A stretch of 13,629 nucleotides of DNA from positions 1 through 13,629 of the forward strand of contig CAJOQS010000244.1 in NCBI GenBank assembly GCA_905236925.1, read 5' to 3'. Within the stretch, counting starts at the first letter, position 1; each line of letters opens with the position of its first letter. Of the stretch, positions 1 through 7,502 are shown one piece after another. Source of the stretch: an uncultured Lachnospiraceae bacterium. GTDB taxonomy: Bacteria; Bacillota; Clostridia; Lachnospirales; Lachnospiraceae. Made by a program: the position numbers and the translations under genes. The notes beneath the pieces are model-generated. The model was not told the origin of the DNA. It searched no databases and saw only the letters and a list, made by a program, of their open reading frames with translations.

Positions 1-680
1 ATCTCTATCCTGTCGGCAGAGGAGACCGCGGAATATTCCACAACGATAAGCAGCTCCACGCCGTTATCCGCAAAAAGAACTCCCGTCCTCTCGGTCCTGC
101 TTTCGACACTTTCATCCATCCAGTTGATACCGCTTGTGATCGCGTAAACCTTTACCAGCGATTCGGAAGCTTGATCCGCAATACCCCTCATCCGGGCTGT
201 CATAGCCATATATGACCGGATCGGATCGTCCTCCCGGGCATTGTCACCGCTTCCGTCGTCAGGACCGGCAGTCGGGGCAGGTGATGCCGTAGGTTCGATA
301 CCGGTCGGTTCAGGATCGGGTTCACCCGTAGGCTCGTCCGGCAGCGTAACCGGGAGGGTCACCGGCGTTTCGGTCGGTGTAGGTGACGGCGTGGGCGTCG
401 GCGTAGGCGTTCCCGTATCTGTAGGCGCCAGTGTAACCTCGTTCCTGTTTACGGGTACTTTTTCTGTCGGCGTGGGCGTCGGTGTCGGTGTTATTCCGAG
501 CAGCCTGTTGACAGGGCCTTCCGATGCGGTAAAAACAAGCCGCGCAGTAAATCCGAAGATCACTGCCGCAAGCAGGGCCGTCCCGGCCACCAGCAGAACC
601 TTCTTCAGCCTTTTTCTTCCCTTGGGCTTTATCTTCTGTTCCACATAATTGAACCCGTTTCCGTTTTCATTGTTTTCCAT
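1..680 (-). CDS. Membrane-anchored trypsin/HtrA-like (S1C) protein, 3' part missing
   Basis: The ATG at 680 is preceded by AAGGGG ten bases upstream and lies 29 bases after the histidine kinase stop. The 226 visible residues comprise a basic cytoplasmic N-terminus (about 1-27), one membrane helix (about 28-50), a Thr-Pro-rich extracellular linker (two TP runs at 64-72 and 91-103, then acidic and Pro-rich to about 150), and the start of a folded domain from about 155. That domain (ADQASESLVKVYAI..., then TGVLFADNGVELLIVVEYSAV) reads like the first strands of membrane-anchored HtrA/trypsin-like proteins of Clostridia. Where HtrA proteins have their catalytic His (NHVV type) this one reads EYSAV, so it may be catalytically degenerate. 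The domain continues beyond base 1, so Asp, Ser and any PDZ domain cannot be judged. Family assignment is by resemblance; the anchored, linker-bearing architecture is certain. Probably in one operon with the upstream two-component pair. Confidence 0.6.
   Translation of the reverse strand, partial: MENNENGNGFNYVEQKIKPKGRKRLKKVLLVAGTALLAAVIFGFTARLVFTASEGPVNRLLGITPTPTPTPTEKVPVNRNEVTLAPTDTGTPTPTPTPSPTPTETPVTLPVTLPDEPTGEPDPEPTGIEPTASPAPTAGPDDGSGDNAREDDPIRSYMAMTARMRGIADQASESLVKVYAITSGINWMDESVESRTERTGVLFADNGVELLIVVEYSAVSSADRIE
372..491 (-). repeat. Thr-Pro codon repeats in the linker of the anchored protein
   Basis: Two runs of alternating Thr and Pro codons (465-491 and 372-410), mostly ACG/ACA and CCG, give a period-6 low-complexity DNA tract inside the coding region. 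On the plus strand it appears as GGCGTN repeats and creates a spurious Gly/Val/Ser-rich open frame. Such TP linkers usually span the Gram-positive cell wall. The tract could vary in length by slippage in units of six bases without breaking the frame. Confidence 0.7.
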
Positions 681-709
681 AGCTTTGCTTCCCCTTAAAG
701 AATGCTCCC

Positions 710-2107
710 TCAGACTTCACTGAGCGCGAGTGAAAAAGTAAACTCGGTCCCCACACCTTCTGTACTGATAACGCTGATATTCTCATCGTGCGCCGTGATG
801 ATCTCCTTCACTATAGATAGACCCAGTCCGGTACCTTTCTTGTCTTTTCCGCGGGATGTATCCGCCTTGTAAAAGCGTTCCCATATTCTCTTTAAGCTGT
901 CTTTCGGTATACCGGCTCCGTGATCCTTCACGCGGATCAGGAGCTTGTTTCCCTTCTCTTCCGTTTCGATCTCAATTCTGGAACCGGAATTCGAGAACTT
1001 GATCGCATTGTCCGTAAGATTGTAAAGAACCTGCTGAATACGCCCCATATCCGCATCGACGTAGGTCTCGGGTGCGGCGAAAGCCAGCTCGATTATGATC
1101 TTTTTATTCTTGCATATTCCTTCAAAGGCCGCGGCAACGTTCCTTATGACCTGATTGATCTCAAAGCTTGAAATATCAAGCATCAGGCCGTTGTTGTCAA
1201 TCCTCGTCAGATCGAGCAGATTCGAGGTAAGCTTGGTCAGGCGGTCGGCCTCGAACAATATGATGTCCAGATATTTTCCCTGCATTTCAGGAGGTATCGT
1301 ACCGTCCTTGATTGCCTCCGCGTAGCCCTTGATCGAAGTGAGCGGAGATCTGAAATCGTGGGATATATTGGCTATGAACTTCTTCTGATAGTCGTCAACG
1401 CTCCTGACCTCTCCGACCATGTATTTGATCGAATCCGCCAGATTGCGGATCTCGTCGTGTCCCTTGATATTCAGCGGATAGTCGTAGTTGCCTTTTGCAT
1501 ATTCTATTGCCGCCGTTCTGATCTTTCTGGTCGGATAGACCGCGATCATATATATCGAGGCAAATGCGATCAGGAGAACTGCCGCGATCAGCAGAAGTCC
1601 GATATTTATCACATTCATGTACAAAACAGAGTCGTCCTTGATCCTGCTCTCGGGGATCAGAACACTCACATAGCCCTTAACAGTAAAATCATATATCACG
1701 GGCTCGGTAAAACAGATCATGGGATCCGGAAGTACGCCCGGTATGACCACACCCCGGTTGAAGGTCTTCTCATATATCATTCCGGCATATTCCCTGACAT
1801 TTGTCATGGCCTTGCTCTCGGTATCGGCAAGTACGAGTCCCTTGCTGTTGATGACCCATATCCGGGCATGGATCATCTCGTCAGCGAGTTCAAGCTGCCT
1901 GATGATATCATTTATATCGACATACGAGTAGCTGTAATAGTATCCGCTGTACTCATCCGCGATCATTCTTGTATACCCGGAATAATCGGTCCTTATCTTC
2001 TTGTACACCGCCTGCTCGATCTTTTTGTTTCCGTAGAGATTAACAAAAAGAAAAACCGCAAGAATGGTTAGAAGATAGCATATCGCAACCTTTAAAGGAA
2101 GTTTCAC
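710..2107 (-). CDS. Sensor histidine kinase (two-component system)
   Basis: 465-aa membrane kinase that autophosphorylates and passes phosphate to the response regulator encoded just upstream. Layout: TM1 about 7-24, extracytoplasmic sensor region about 28-160, TM2 about 164-190, HAMP linker about 190-240, HisKA domain with the H-box FIANISHDFRSPLTSIKGY (phospho-acceptor His250; RSPL where RTPL is usual), and a HATPase_c domain with N-box (LYNLTDNAIKF, N363/N367), G1 (DHGAGI, 395-400), F-box (ERFYKAD) and G2 (GTGLGL, 425-430). All catalytic boxes are intact. The start codon is GTG at 2107, supported by a GGGGGA ribosome binding site; the response regulator ends 27 bases earlier. The sensor region is Tyr-rich near its start (about 43-62) and is not recognisable as a known ligand domain, though its size fits a PDC/Cache-like fold. 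The signal is unknown; the adjacent HtrA-like protein hints at envelope state. Confidence 0.95.
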   Translation of the reverse strand: MKLPLKVAICYLLTILAVFLFVNLYGNKKIEQAVYKKIRTDYSGYTRMIADEYSGYYYSYSYVDINDIIRQLELADEMIHARIWVINSKGLVLADTESKAMTNVREYAGMIYEKTFNRGVVIPGVLPDPMICFTEPVIYDFTVKGYVSVLIPESRIKDDSVLYMNVINIGLLLIAAVLLIAFASIYMIAVYPTRKIRTAAIEYAKGNYDYPLNIKGHDEIRNLADSIKYMVGEVRSVDDYQKKFIANISHDFRSPLTSIKGYAEAIKDGTIPPEMQGKYLDIILFEADRLTKLTSNLLDLTRIDNNGLMLDISSFEINQVIRNVAAAFEGICKNKKIIIELAFAAPETYVDADMGRIQQVLYNLTDNAIKFSNSGSRIEIETEEKGNKLLIRVKDHGAGIPKDSLKRIWERFYKADTSRGKDKKGTGLGLSIVKEIITAHDENISVISTEGVGTEFTFSLALSEV

Positions 2108-2134
2108 TTTAATCCCCCGTTAAGCAATCTGCCC

Positions 2135-2842
2135 TCAGTGCGTCTCGAACCTGTAGCCTCTGCCCCATACCGTCCCGATCGCCCAGCTCTCATGATCGTG
2201 GATCTTTTCCCTCAGACGTTTGATATGAACGTCCACGGTCCTTGAATCACCGGCATAATCGTAATCCCATATGAGCTCAAGAAGCTTGTCTCTCGAGAAG
2301 ACCTGATTGGGGTGTGACGCCAGGAAATAAAGCAGCTCCAGCTCCTTCGGCGGCATATCCACAACAGCTCCCATATATGTGACGCGGTAATTCGTCAGAC
2401 TGATCTCCAGATCCGGGTACTTGACGAAGTCCTTTTCCGCGGGCTGCTGCTCCTCTTCTGCCGCAGCGGGCTGAACCTTACGCCTTAATACCGCCTTGAC
2501 GCGCGCCACAAGCTCCTTTGAATCAAAGGGCTTGACCATATAGTCATCCGCTCCGAGCTCCAGCCCGAGGACCTTATCAAATGTCTCGCCCTTTGCCGAA
2601 AGCATGATCACCGGGCAGTCACCCGCCTTGCGGATGCGCCTTAAGACCTCATAGCCGTCGATCCCGGGAAGCATGACATCGAGCAGCACCAGATCAGGCC
2701 GGTATTCCCCGAACTTTTCTACTGCTGTCTCCCCATCCGGAGCGATCTCTGTGTCGAAGCATTCTTTTAAAAGATACAGCGAGATCAGCTCCGCAATATT
2801 CGCGTCGTCATCGACGATCAGTATTTTCTGCTTGTCAGACAT
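2135..2842 (-). CDS. OmpR/PhoB-family response regulator
   Basis: 235-aa DNA-binding regulator. The receiver domain (about 5-120) has the acidic pair D11/D12, phospho-acceptor D55 in LVLLDVMLPG, S82 as the conserved Thr/Ser, and K104 in the VKPF motif. A Gln/Glu/Ala-rich linker (about 124-137) leads to a winged-helix domain (about 140-235) with the typical SRTVDVHIKRLREKI recognition segment and the WGRGYRF C-terminal hairpin. Start ATG at 2842 has GGAGTAGGA just upstream; it begins 21 bases after the mutS2 stop and is followed after 27 bases by its cognate kinase. It probably activates its own operon or surface genes; the target is not visible. Confidence in family is very high; the specific regulon is unknown. 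YycF/WalR-type identity is possible because a kinase and HtrA-like gene follow, but no yycH, yycI or yycJ is present. Confidence 0.96.
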   Translation of the reverse strand: MSDKQKILIVDDDANIAELISLYLLKECFDTEIAPDGETAVEKFGEYRPDLVLLDVMLPGIDGYEVLRRIRKAGDCPVIMLSAKGETFDKVLGLELGADDYMVKPFDSKELVARVKAVLRRKVQPAAAEEEQQPAEKDFVKYPDLEISLTNYRVTYMGAVVDMPPKELELLYFLASHPNQVFSRDKLLELIWDYDYAGDSRTVDVHIKRLREKIHDHESWAIGTVWGRGYRFETH

Positions 2843-2863
2843 TCCTACTCCATTCCGTGAAAA

Positions 2864-5275
2864 CTACTCCTTGAAGGTTACTATCGTCACTCCTCTGTCT
2901 CCCTCGCCGAATTCCCCGAGGCGGAAGGATTTGACATATTTAAGATTCTTAAGATGCCTGTGCACGGCATCCCTTAAAGCACCAGTACCCCTGCCGTGTA
3001 TGACAGACACCTGGGGAAGATGTGCCAGATACGCGTCGTCAAGATATTTGTCAAGGACGGGCAGAGCTTCATCGACCCTCATTCCGACAAGATTGCATTC
3101 AAGACCAACCGACATTGACTTGGATACCGCTATCTTCCCGGCTCCGGTATTCTTCGGTGCAGCTGCCTCGGGCTCAGCCTCGGCATATTCAAGATCCTTT
3201 ATATTGACCTGCGTTCTCATGGCACCCAGCTGTACAAAGAGGTCGCCCTTGGGATTCGGAACCGTGCAGACCTTTCCTTTCAGGTTCATGGTCCTCACAA
3301 ATACCGTGTCACCCACCTTAACTTCTTCGATGCTGCGGCTGTCATCCCTGTTCTTTTTGGGCTTTGCAGGTTTGATCGCGAGCTTCTCATCCGCGGAACC
3401 CAGCTTTTCCCTGAGTCCGGCTCTTTCGGCTTCAAGCTCCTTTACGGACATTCCCGCGGCTCCGAGCTTATTCACCTTTCTAATCGTCTCGTCTGTGTAA
3501 TCCTTGGCCTTCTGCAGGATCTCACGTGCCTCTTCGTTAGCGCGCCTCAGCACCTTTTCCTTGGCCGCATCCAGACGCTCGTTCTTTGCCTCAAGCTTAT
3601 CTCTGAGAACCTGCGCCTCTACCATTGCCTTCGACGCTGCTTCATTCTTTTCTTCAAGCTCGATCCTTGCCTTGTCAAGCTCGCTTATTATATCCTCAAA
3701 GCTTCTGTCCCTCGTTCCGATGAAGCTGTTGGCCATATCTATGATCTCATCATCGAGACCGAGCTTCTTGGAGATCGCAAAAGCGTTGGATTTGCCCGGC
3801 ATTCCGATCAGCAGCCTGTAGGTGGGACTGAGAGTCTCAACATTGAATTCACAGCATGCATTGCATACATCGGGTGTTGAAAGCGCAAACAGCTTCAGCT
3901 CCGCATAATGCGTGGTTGCCATAACATGCACGTTTTTGTTGTGGAGATATGTCAGGATGGCCATTGCCAGTGCCGCTCCCTCCGTGGGATCGGTTCCCGC
4001 ACCGAGCTCATCGAAAAGTACCAGCGAATGCTCATCGGCCTGTTTCAGGATAGAAACGGTATTAGTCATGTGAGACGAAAAAGTCGAAAGACTCTGCTCA
4101 ATACTCTGCTCGTCGCCGATATCTGCATAGACTTCGTTGAACACGCTGAGCTGTGAACCGTCAAATGCGGGGATATGCAGTCCCGACTGTCCGAGCATGA
4201 CAAAAAGACCGACAGTCTTTAAAGACACGGTCTTTCCGCCGGTGTTGGGTCCCGTTATCACAAGAAGCGTGAAGTCATCCCCCTCGTTGGCTGCGCCGGG
4301 GTTCTTTCCCAGCCTGATATCGATCGGTACGACCCTGGAAGGGTTGATGAGAGGATGACGTCCTTTTTTGATGTTGATGTATCCGTGCTCGTTAAATACC
4401 GGCTCGCTCGCCTTCATGTCCTTGGCCAGCATGGCTCTGGCGAAAATAAAATCAAATTCCGCCAGTGTATTGATGTTGTACCAGAGGTTCCTCGTCTCGG
4501 GGAAGAGCATTCCGCTCAGCTCCTCCAGAACTTTTTCGATCTCTTCCTTTTCTTTGATCGCAAGCTCTCTGAGCTCATTGTTGAGCTTGACTACCGCCAT
4601 GGGCTCAATAAACGTCGTCGAACCGCTTGAGCTCTGGTCATGGATCATTCCGGCGAACTGGTTCTTGTACTCCGATTTTACCGGAAGGCAGTACCTTCCG
4701 TCGCGCATCGTGATCAGATTATCCTGAAGCACGATCTGTGTATCCTTTGAATTAACGATCTGGTTCAGCTGGTCACGGATCTTGTCATTCGTTGACTTGA
4801 TCTGACGTCTGACGGACCTGAGTCCGGGACTGGCATCATCCGCGATCTCGTCCTCCGAGATTATGCAGCGCAGTATCTCGTTGCTGATGTTGGAAAGAGG
4901 CTCGAGCATGTTGAATCTTTCAGTAAGTGAATCGGGCTCTGCCTCATCATCCGTACGGCCATAGCTTTTTACGTGAAGAGTCGCGGTAAGTACGGAACTG
5001 ATATGGAGCAGTTCTCCGGCTCCGAGGCACGAACTGACCTCAAGTCTTTTAACGGAGGCTCTGATGTCATGGATCCCCGAAAAGCTCAGTGAACCCTTTT
5101 TGTAGACGCGCGCAAGCGCATCGGCCGTTTCGCGCTGAAGTTCACGGATCTTTTCATTGTCTGTGAGAGGTCTGAGAGCCCGGCATTTTTCCTTGCCGAG
5201 TTCAGAGCCCGCCAGCTCCGCAAGACGGTCGATTATCTTAAAATATTCAAGTGTTTTTAATGCTTTTTCGTTCAT
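2864..5275 (-). CDS. mutS2: MutS2 ATPase/endonuclease with Smr domain
   Basis: 803-aa homologue of MutS that does not act in mismatch repair. Members suppress recombination, and in Bacillus subtilis MutS2 also recognises collided ribosomes. In 803-residue numbering: N-terminal core and clamp helices (about 1-300); ABC-type ATPase with Walker A GPNTGGKT (342-349), the Q-loop/signature region about 385-405 and Walker B LVLFDELGAGTDP (about 418-430); a long Ala/Glu/Lys coiled coil (about 525-600); a small beta-barrel KOW-like region (about 650-695); and a C-terminal Smr nuclease domain (about 722-803) with HGRGTG at 760-765. Start choice: ATG at 5275 gives MNEKALKTLEY, which lines up with other MutS2 N-termini, one base after the trmL stop, but its ribosome binding site is weak. 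A GTG at 5311 with GAGGGG seven bases upstream would add 12 residues and overlap trmL by 35 bases; this alternative is real. Length is close to the family norm of about 785. Confidence 0.96.
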   Translation of the reverse strand: MNEKALKTLEYFKIIDRLAELAGSELGKEKCRALRPLTDNEKIRELQRETADALARVYKKGSLSFSGIHDIRASVKRLEVSSCLGAGELLHISSVLTATLHVKSYGRTDDEAEPDSLTERFNMLEPLSNISNEILRCIISEDEIADDASPGLRSVRRQIKSTNDKIRDQLNQIVNSKDTQIVLQDNLITMRDGRYCLPVKSEYKNQFAGMIHDQSSSGSTTFIEPMAVVKLNNELRELAIKEKEEIEKVLEELSGMLFPETRNLWYNINTLAEFDFIFARAMLAKDMKASEPVFNEHGYINIKKGRHPLINPSRVVPIDIRLGKNPGAANEGDDFTLLVITGPNTGGKTVSLKTVGLFVMLGQSGLHIPAFDGSQLSVFNEVYADIGDEQSIEQSLSTFSSHMTNTVSILKQADEHSLVLFDELGAGTDPTEGAALAMAILTYLHNKNVHVMATTHYAELKLFALSTPDVCNACCEFNVETLSPTYRLLIGMPGKSNAFAISKKLGLDDEIIDMANSFIGTRDRSFEDIISELDKARIELEEKNEAASKAMVEAQVLRDKLEAKNERLDAAKEKVLRRANEEAREILQKAKDYTDETIRKVNKLGAAGMSVKELEAERAGLREKLGSADEKLAIKPAKPKKNRDDSRSIEEVKVGDTVFVRTMNLKGKVCTVPNPKGDLFVQLGAMRTQVNIKDLEYAEAEPEAAAPKNTGAGKIAVSKSMSVGLECNLVGMRVDEALPVLDKYLDDAYLAHLPQVSVIHGRGTGALRDAVHRHLKNLKYVKSFRLGEFGEGDRGVTIVTFKE

Positions 5276-5276
5276 T

Positions 5277-5768
5277 TTATTTCCATTGAAGCCTGTGAAG
5301 CTGTCCTTCACAGTTCATCCCCTCAAAACCGGTCTGCCTGAGTGCTTCATATAAGACGATCGCAACGGAATTGCCAAGGTTGAGAGACCTGATGTCTCCG
5401 ATCATCGGTATCCTGATGCACATCTCCTGATTATCGAGCAGTATTTCTTCAGGTATACCGGCGCTCTCCTTGCCGAACATGATATAATCGTCTTCGCGAA
5501 ACTCGGCGGAAGTATATACCTTCTGCGCCTTGGTAGTCGCAAAATGGATCCTCGCTCCGGGATTCTTTTCCAGAAAATCCGCATAATTCTCGTAGATCCT
5601 GTAATTTAGTCGGGGCCAGTAATCCAGTCCCGCACGTTTAAGCTGCTTCTCATCCAGAGAGAACCCCAGCGGCTTTATCAGATGGAGCATCGATCCCGAT
5701 GCCACGCAGGTTCTCCCGATATTCCCCGTATTGGCAGGGATCTCCGGTTCCAATAACACAATATTCAT
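5277..5768 (-). CDS. trmL: tRNA (cytidine/uridine(34)-2'-O)-methyltransferase TrmL
   Basis: 163-aa SPOUT-class methyltransferase that uses S-adenosylmethionine to methylate the ribose of the wobble nucleotide in certain tRNA-Leu species. It works in the cytoplasm as a homodimer with a trefoil knot. Visible motifs: PEIPANTGNIGR (8-19, motif 1), the substrate-region segment LKRAGLDYW (43-51), MFGKESAGIPEEIL (97-110, motif 2) and the knot segment IRSLNLGNSVAIVLYEALRQ (motif 3, about 126-145). Length and ends match the family. The ATG at 5768 must be the start because MNIVLLEPEIP is the conserved N-terminus, yet there is no recognisable ribosome binding site and a terminator-like hairpin ends only a few bases upstream. 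The gene is followed after one base by mutS2, so the two are translationally coupled. Confidence 0.95.
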   Translation of the reverse strand: MNIVLLEPEIPANTGNIGRTCVASGSMLHLIKPLGFSLDEKQLKRAGLDYWPRLNYRIYENYADFLEKNPGARIHFATTKAQKVYTSAEFREDDYIMFGKESAGIPEEILLDNQEMCIRIPMIGDIRSLNLGNSVAIVLYEALRQTGFEGMNCEGQLHRLQWK

Positions 5769-5774
5769 AGTTAA

Positions 5775-5806
5775 AATCTAAAAACATGCCGCTTTTCGCG
5801 GCATGC
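5775..5806 (-). terminator. Rho-independent terminator after the CheX-like gene
   Basis: Perfect 8-bp stem CATGCCGC / GCGGCATG (5798-5805 and 5785-5792 read on the minus strand) with a 5-base GAAAA loop, followed by TTTTTA on the minus strand. It begins 13 bases after the CheX-like stop and ends 7-16 bases before the trmL ATG. The opposite-strand reading has no gene upstream, so only the minus direction makes sense. Because trmL follows immediately, it may be leaky or act as an attenuator. Confidence 0.8.
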
Positions 5807-5818
5807 CCTTTTCTCTCA

Positions 5819-6292
5819 TCATTCGTCCTTGATGGCAATGTTTATCGCAAAGAAATACTCCCCGTTATAGTAGAACGGGATGCAGATATTTGCCGCGAAA
5901 TTGTTCGCAAAGGAAACATTACCCTTACAGATCGTGGGCGGTGTAATGTCTATGCAGACGCCGTTCTGCGAGAAAATGGTCGCGGTATTTCCCATGATCA
6001 TATTGCAGAGCTCACAGATAGCGCTCTGCGCGATATCGGTAAGCTCGGCAAGCTCCATCATGCACATCTGCGAAGCGATCTTGAGCGCAGTAGGATGAGG
6101 GAAATCAAGGATCGCCTGACCCTTCATCTCGCCCGTGATACCCATAAGGATAAGAACCTCTTCGCTTGTAAAGGACGCTTCCTTCAGTGCGGGCTTTCCG
6201 ATCGTAACGTTCAGCTGGCATGCCTGCTCTATGACCGTTACCGCCGCCTTAAGGATCGGATTGATATAATTTACGTTGATTGATGCTGCCAT
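5819..6292 (-). CDS. CheX-like chemotaxis phosphatase
   Basis: 157-aa cytoplasmic protein of the CheC/CheX/FliY phosphatase class, which removes phosphate from CheY-P. A single E-x-x-N catalytic motif is visible in AICELCNMIMGNTATIF (E94, N97), as expected for CheX, whereas CheC carries two. The opening MAASINVNYINPILKAAVTVIEQ and the GITGEMKGQAILDF strand segment (51-64) fit the CheX fold. Start ATG at 6292 has GAGGTGG eight bases upstream. It lies 46 bases after an aminotransferase, away from any other chemotaxis gene in this window, and is closed by a terminator. Many Clostridia carry several solo CheX-like proteins; the partner could be a CheY elsewhere or another receiver domain. Confidence 0.85.
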   Translation of the reverse strand: MAASINVNYINPILKAAVTVIEQACQLNVTIGKPALKEASFTSEEVLILMGITGEMKGQAILDFPHPTALKIASQMCMMELAELTDIAQSAICELCNMIMGNTATIFSQNGVCIDITPPTICKGNVSFANNFAANICIPFYYNGEYFFAINIAIKDE

Positions 6293-6338
6293 ACTCTGTC
6301 CACCTCTATTACTATTTCTTTCGGATCGATATAAAAGC

Positions 6339-7502
6339 TCAGCTCCTGTGAGCCGTAACGAACTTTTCGATCCTTTCCATGGCTACCTTCAGCTTATCGA
6401 TCGAATAAGCGTAGGAAATGCGCAGGAACCCTTCTCCGCAGTCACCGAACGCGGTTCCCGGCACAACAGCCACTTTTTCTTCCATGAGAAGCTTTGTCGC
6501 AAATTCATCGGATGTCATTCCCAGACTTCTGATGCAGGGGAAAACGTAGAACGCTCCTCTGGCTTCAAAGCAGGGAAGCCCGATCCTTCGGAATTCATGG
6601 AGAAGATATCGTCTGCGCTTGTCATAGGCATCGCACATCATCTCCACATCGCCGTCACCGTTCTTGAGGGCTTCGATCGCTGCGTACTGGCTCGTTGTCG
6701 GTGCGCACATGATCGCAAACTGGTGCAGTTTGGTCATCTGGCTCAGAATGATCTCGGGTCCGCACGCGTAACCGAGACGCCAACCCGTCATCGCATAAGC
6801 CTTTGAAAAGCCGTTTATGACTATCGTGCGTTCCCTCATACCGGGCAGACCGGCTATGGAGGAGTGCTTCTCTCCGTAGGTAAGCTCCGCATAAATCTCG
6901 TCGGATACAACAAACAGATCCTTCTCCCTCACAACCTCCGCGATCGGTTCGAGTTCTTCGCGGCTCATGACCGCTCCTGTGGGATTGTTGGGAAAAGGAA
7001 GAACAAGGATCTTCGTTTTTTCCGTGCAGGCATTTCTTATCTGCTCCGCAGTGATACGGAAATCATCCTTCTCCTGAAGCTCTATGATCACAGGCTTTCC
7101 GCCCGCCATCCTTATACAGGGATCATATGAAACATAGCTTGGCTGGGGAAGCAGAACCTCATCACCCGGATTCAGCATTACGCGCATCGCAAGGTCGATC
7201 GCTTCGCTTCCGCCTATCGTTACCAGAACTTCCTTGTCCCACTTGTATTCGAGCCCGAAGCGTCTGAGAAGATAATTGCTTATCTCCATACGGAGCTCCT
7301 TCAGGCCGGCGTTGGACGTGTAATGACCTCGTCCCTTCTCAAGGGAATATATCCCTTCCTCCCTGATGTGCCACGGAGTGTCAAAATCAGGTTCTCCGAC
7401 GCCCAGAGAAACAGCGTCCTTCATTTCGATGACAATATCGAAGAACTTACGTATCCCGGAGGGCCTGATATCTTGTATTGTGCTGTTGAGCGGTACTCTC
7501 AC
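6339..7502 (-). CDS. PLP-dependent class I/II aminotransferase
   Basis: 387-aa fold-type I enzyme of the aspartate/aromatic/alanine aminotransferase group (PatA/AspC-like, subgroup I-gamma). It moves an amino group between an amino acid and a 2-oxo acid using pyridoxal phosphate in the cytoplasm. Visible: substrate-loop VSLGVGEPDFDTP (31-43), the GGSEAI cofactor loop (97-102), PNNPTGAV (171-178; N173), D201 and Y204 of SDEIYAEL, the Schiff-base lysine K234 in NGFSKAYAMTGWRLGY, R242 for the phosphate, and R361 in FLRISYA for the substrate carboxylate. All are intact. It starts with GTG at 7502, sharing GTGA with the end of the Lrp-type regulator, so the two are co-translated. Substrate cannot be read from sequence; the Lrp/AsnC partner suggests amino-acid-responsive control. 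Confidence 0.94.
   Translation of the reverse strand: MRVPLNSTIQDIRPSGIRKFFDIVIEMKDAVSLGVGEPDFDTPWHIREEGIYSLEKGRGHYTSNAGLKELRMEISNYLLRRFGLEYKWDKEVLVTIGGSEAIDLAMRVMLNPGDEVLLPQPSYVSYDPCIRMAGGKPVIIELQEKDDFRITAEQIRNACTEKTKILVLPFPNNPTGAVMSREELEPIAEVVREKDLFVVSDEIYAELTYGEKHSSIAGLPGMRERTIVINGFSKAYAMTGWRLGYACGPEIILSQMTKLHQFAIMCAPTTSQYAAIEALKNGDGDVEMMCDAYDKRRRYLLHEFRRIGLPCFEARGAFYVFPCIRSLGMTSDEFATKLLMEEKVAVVPGTAFGDCGEGFLRISYAYSIDKLKVAMERIEKFVTAHRS

Noticed and set aside
241..648. Plus-strand frame rich in Gly, Val and Ser
   Set aside because: It is the mirror of the Thr-Pro linker of the minus-strand anchored protein; it has no ribosome binding site and pure low complexity.
1358..2071. Long plus-strand frame inside the histidine kinase gene
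   Set aside because: The opposite strand encodes a kinase with every catalytic box intact; the plus frame shows no recognisable protein features.
2673..3500. 275-codon plus-strand frame spanning the response regulator and mutS2
   Set aside because: Ser/Phe-rich mirror translation across two well-supported minus-strand genes and their junction.
5861..5879. CCCGTT/AACGGG inverted repeat
   Set aside because: Only 6 bp, inside the CheX-like coding region, with no T-tract; likely chance.
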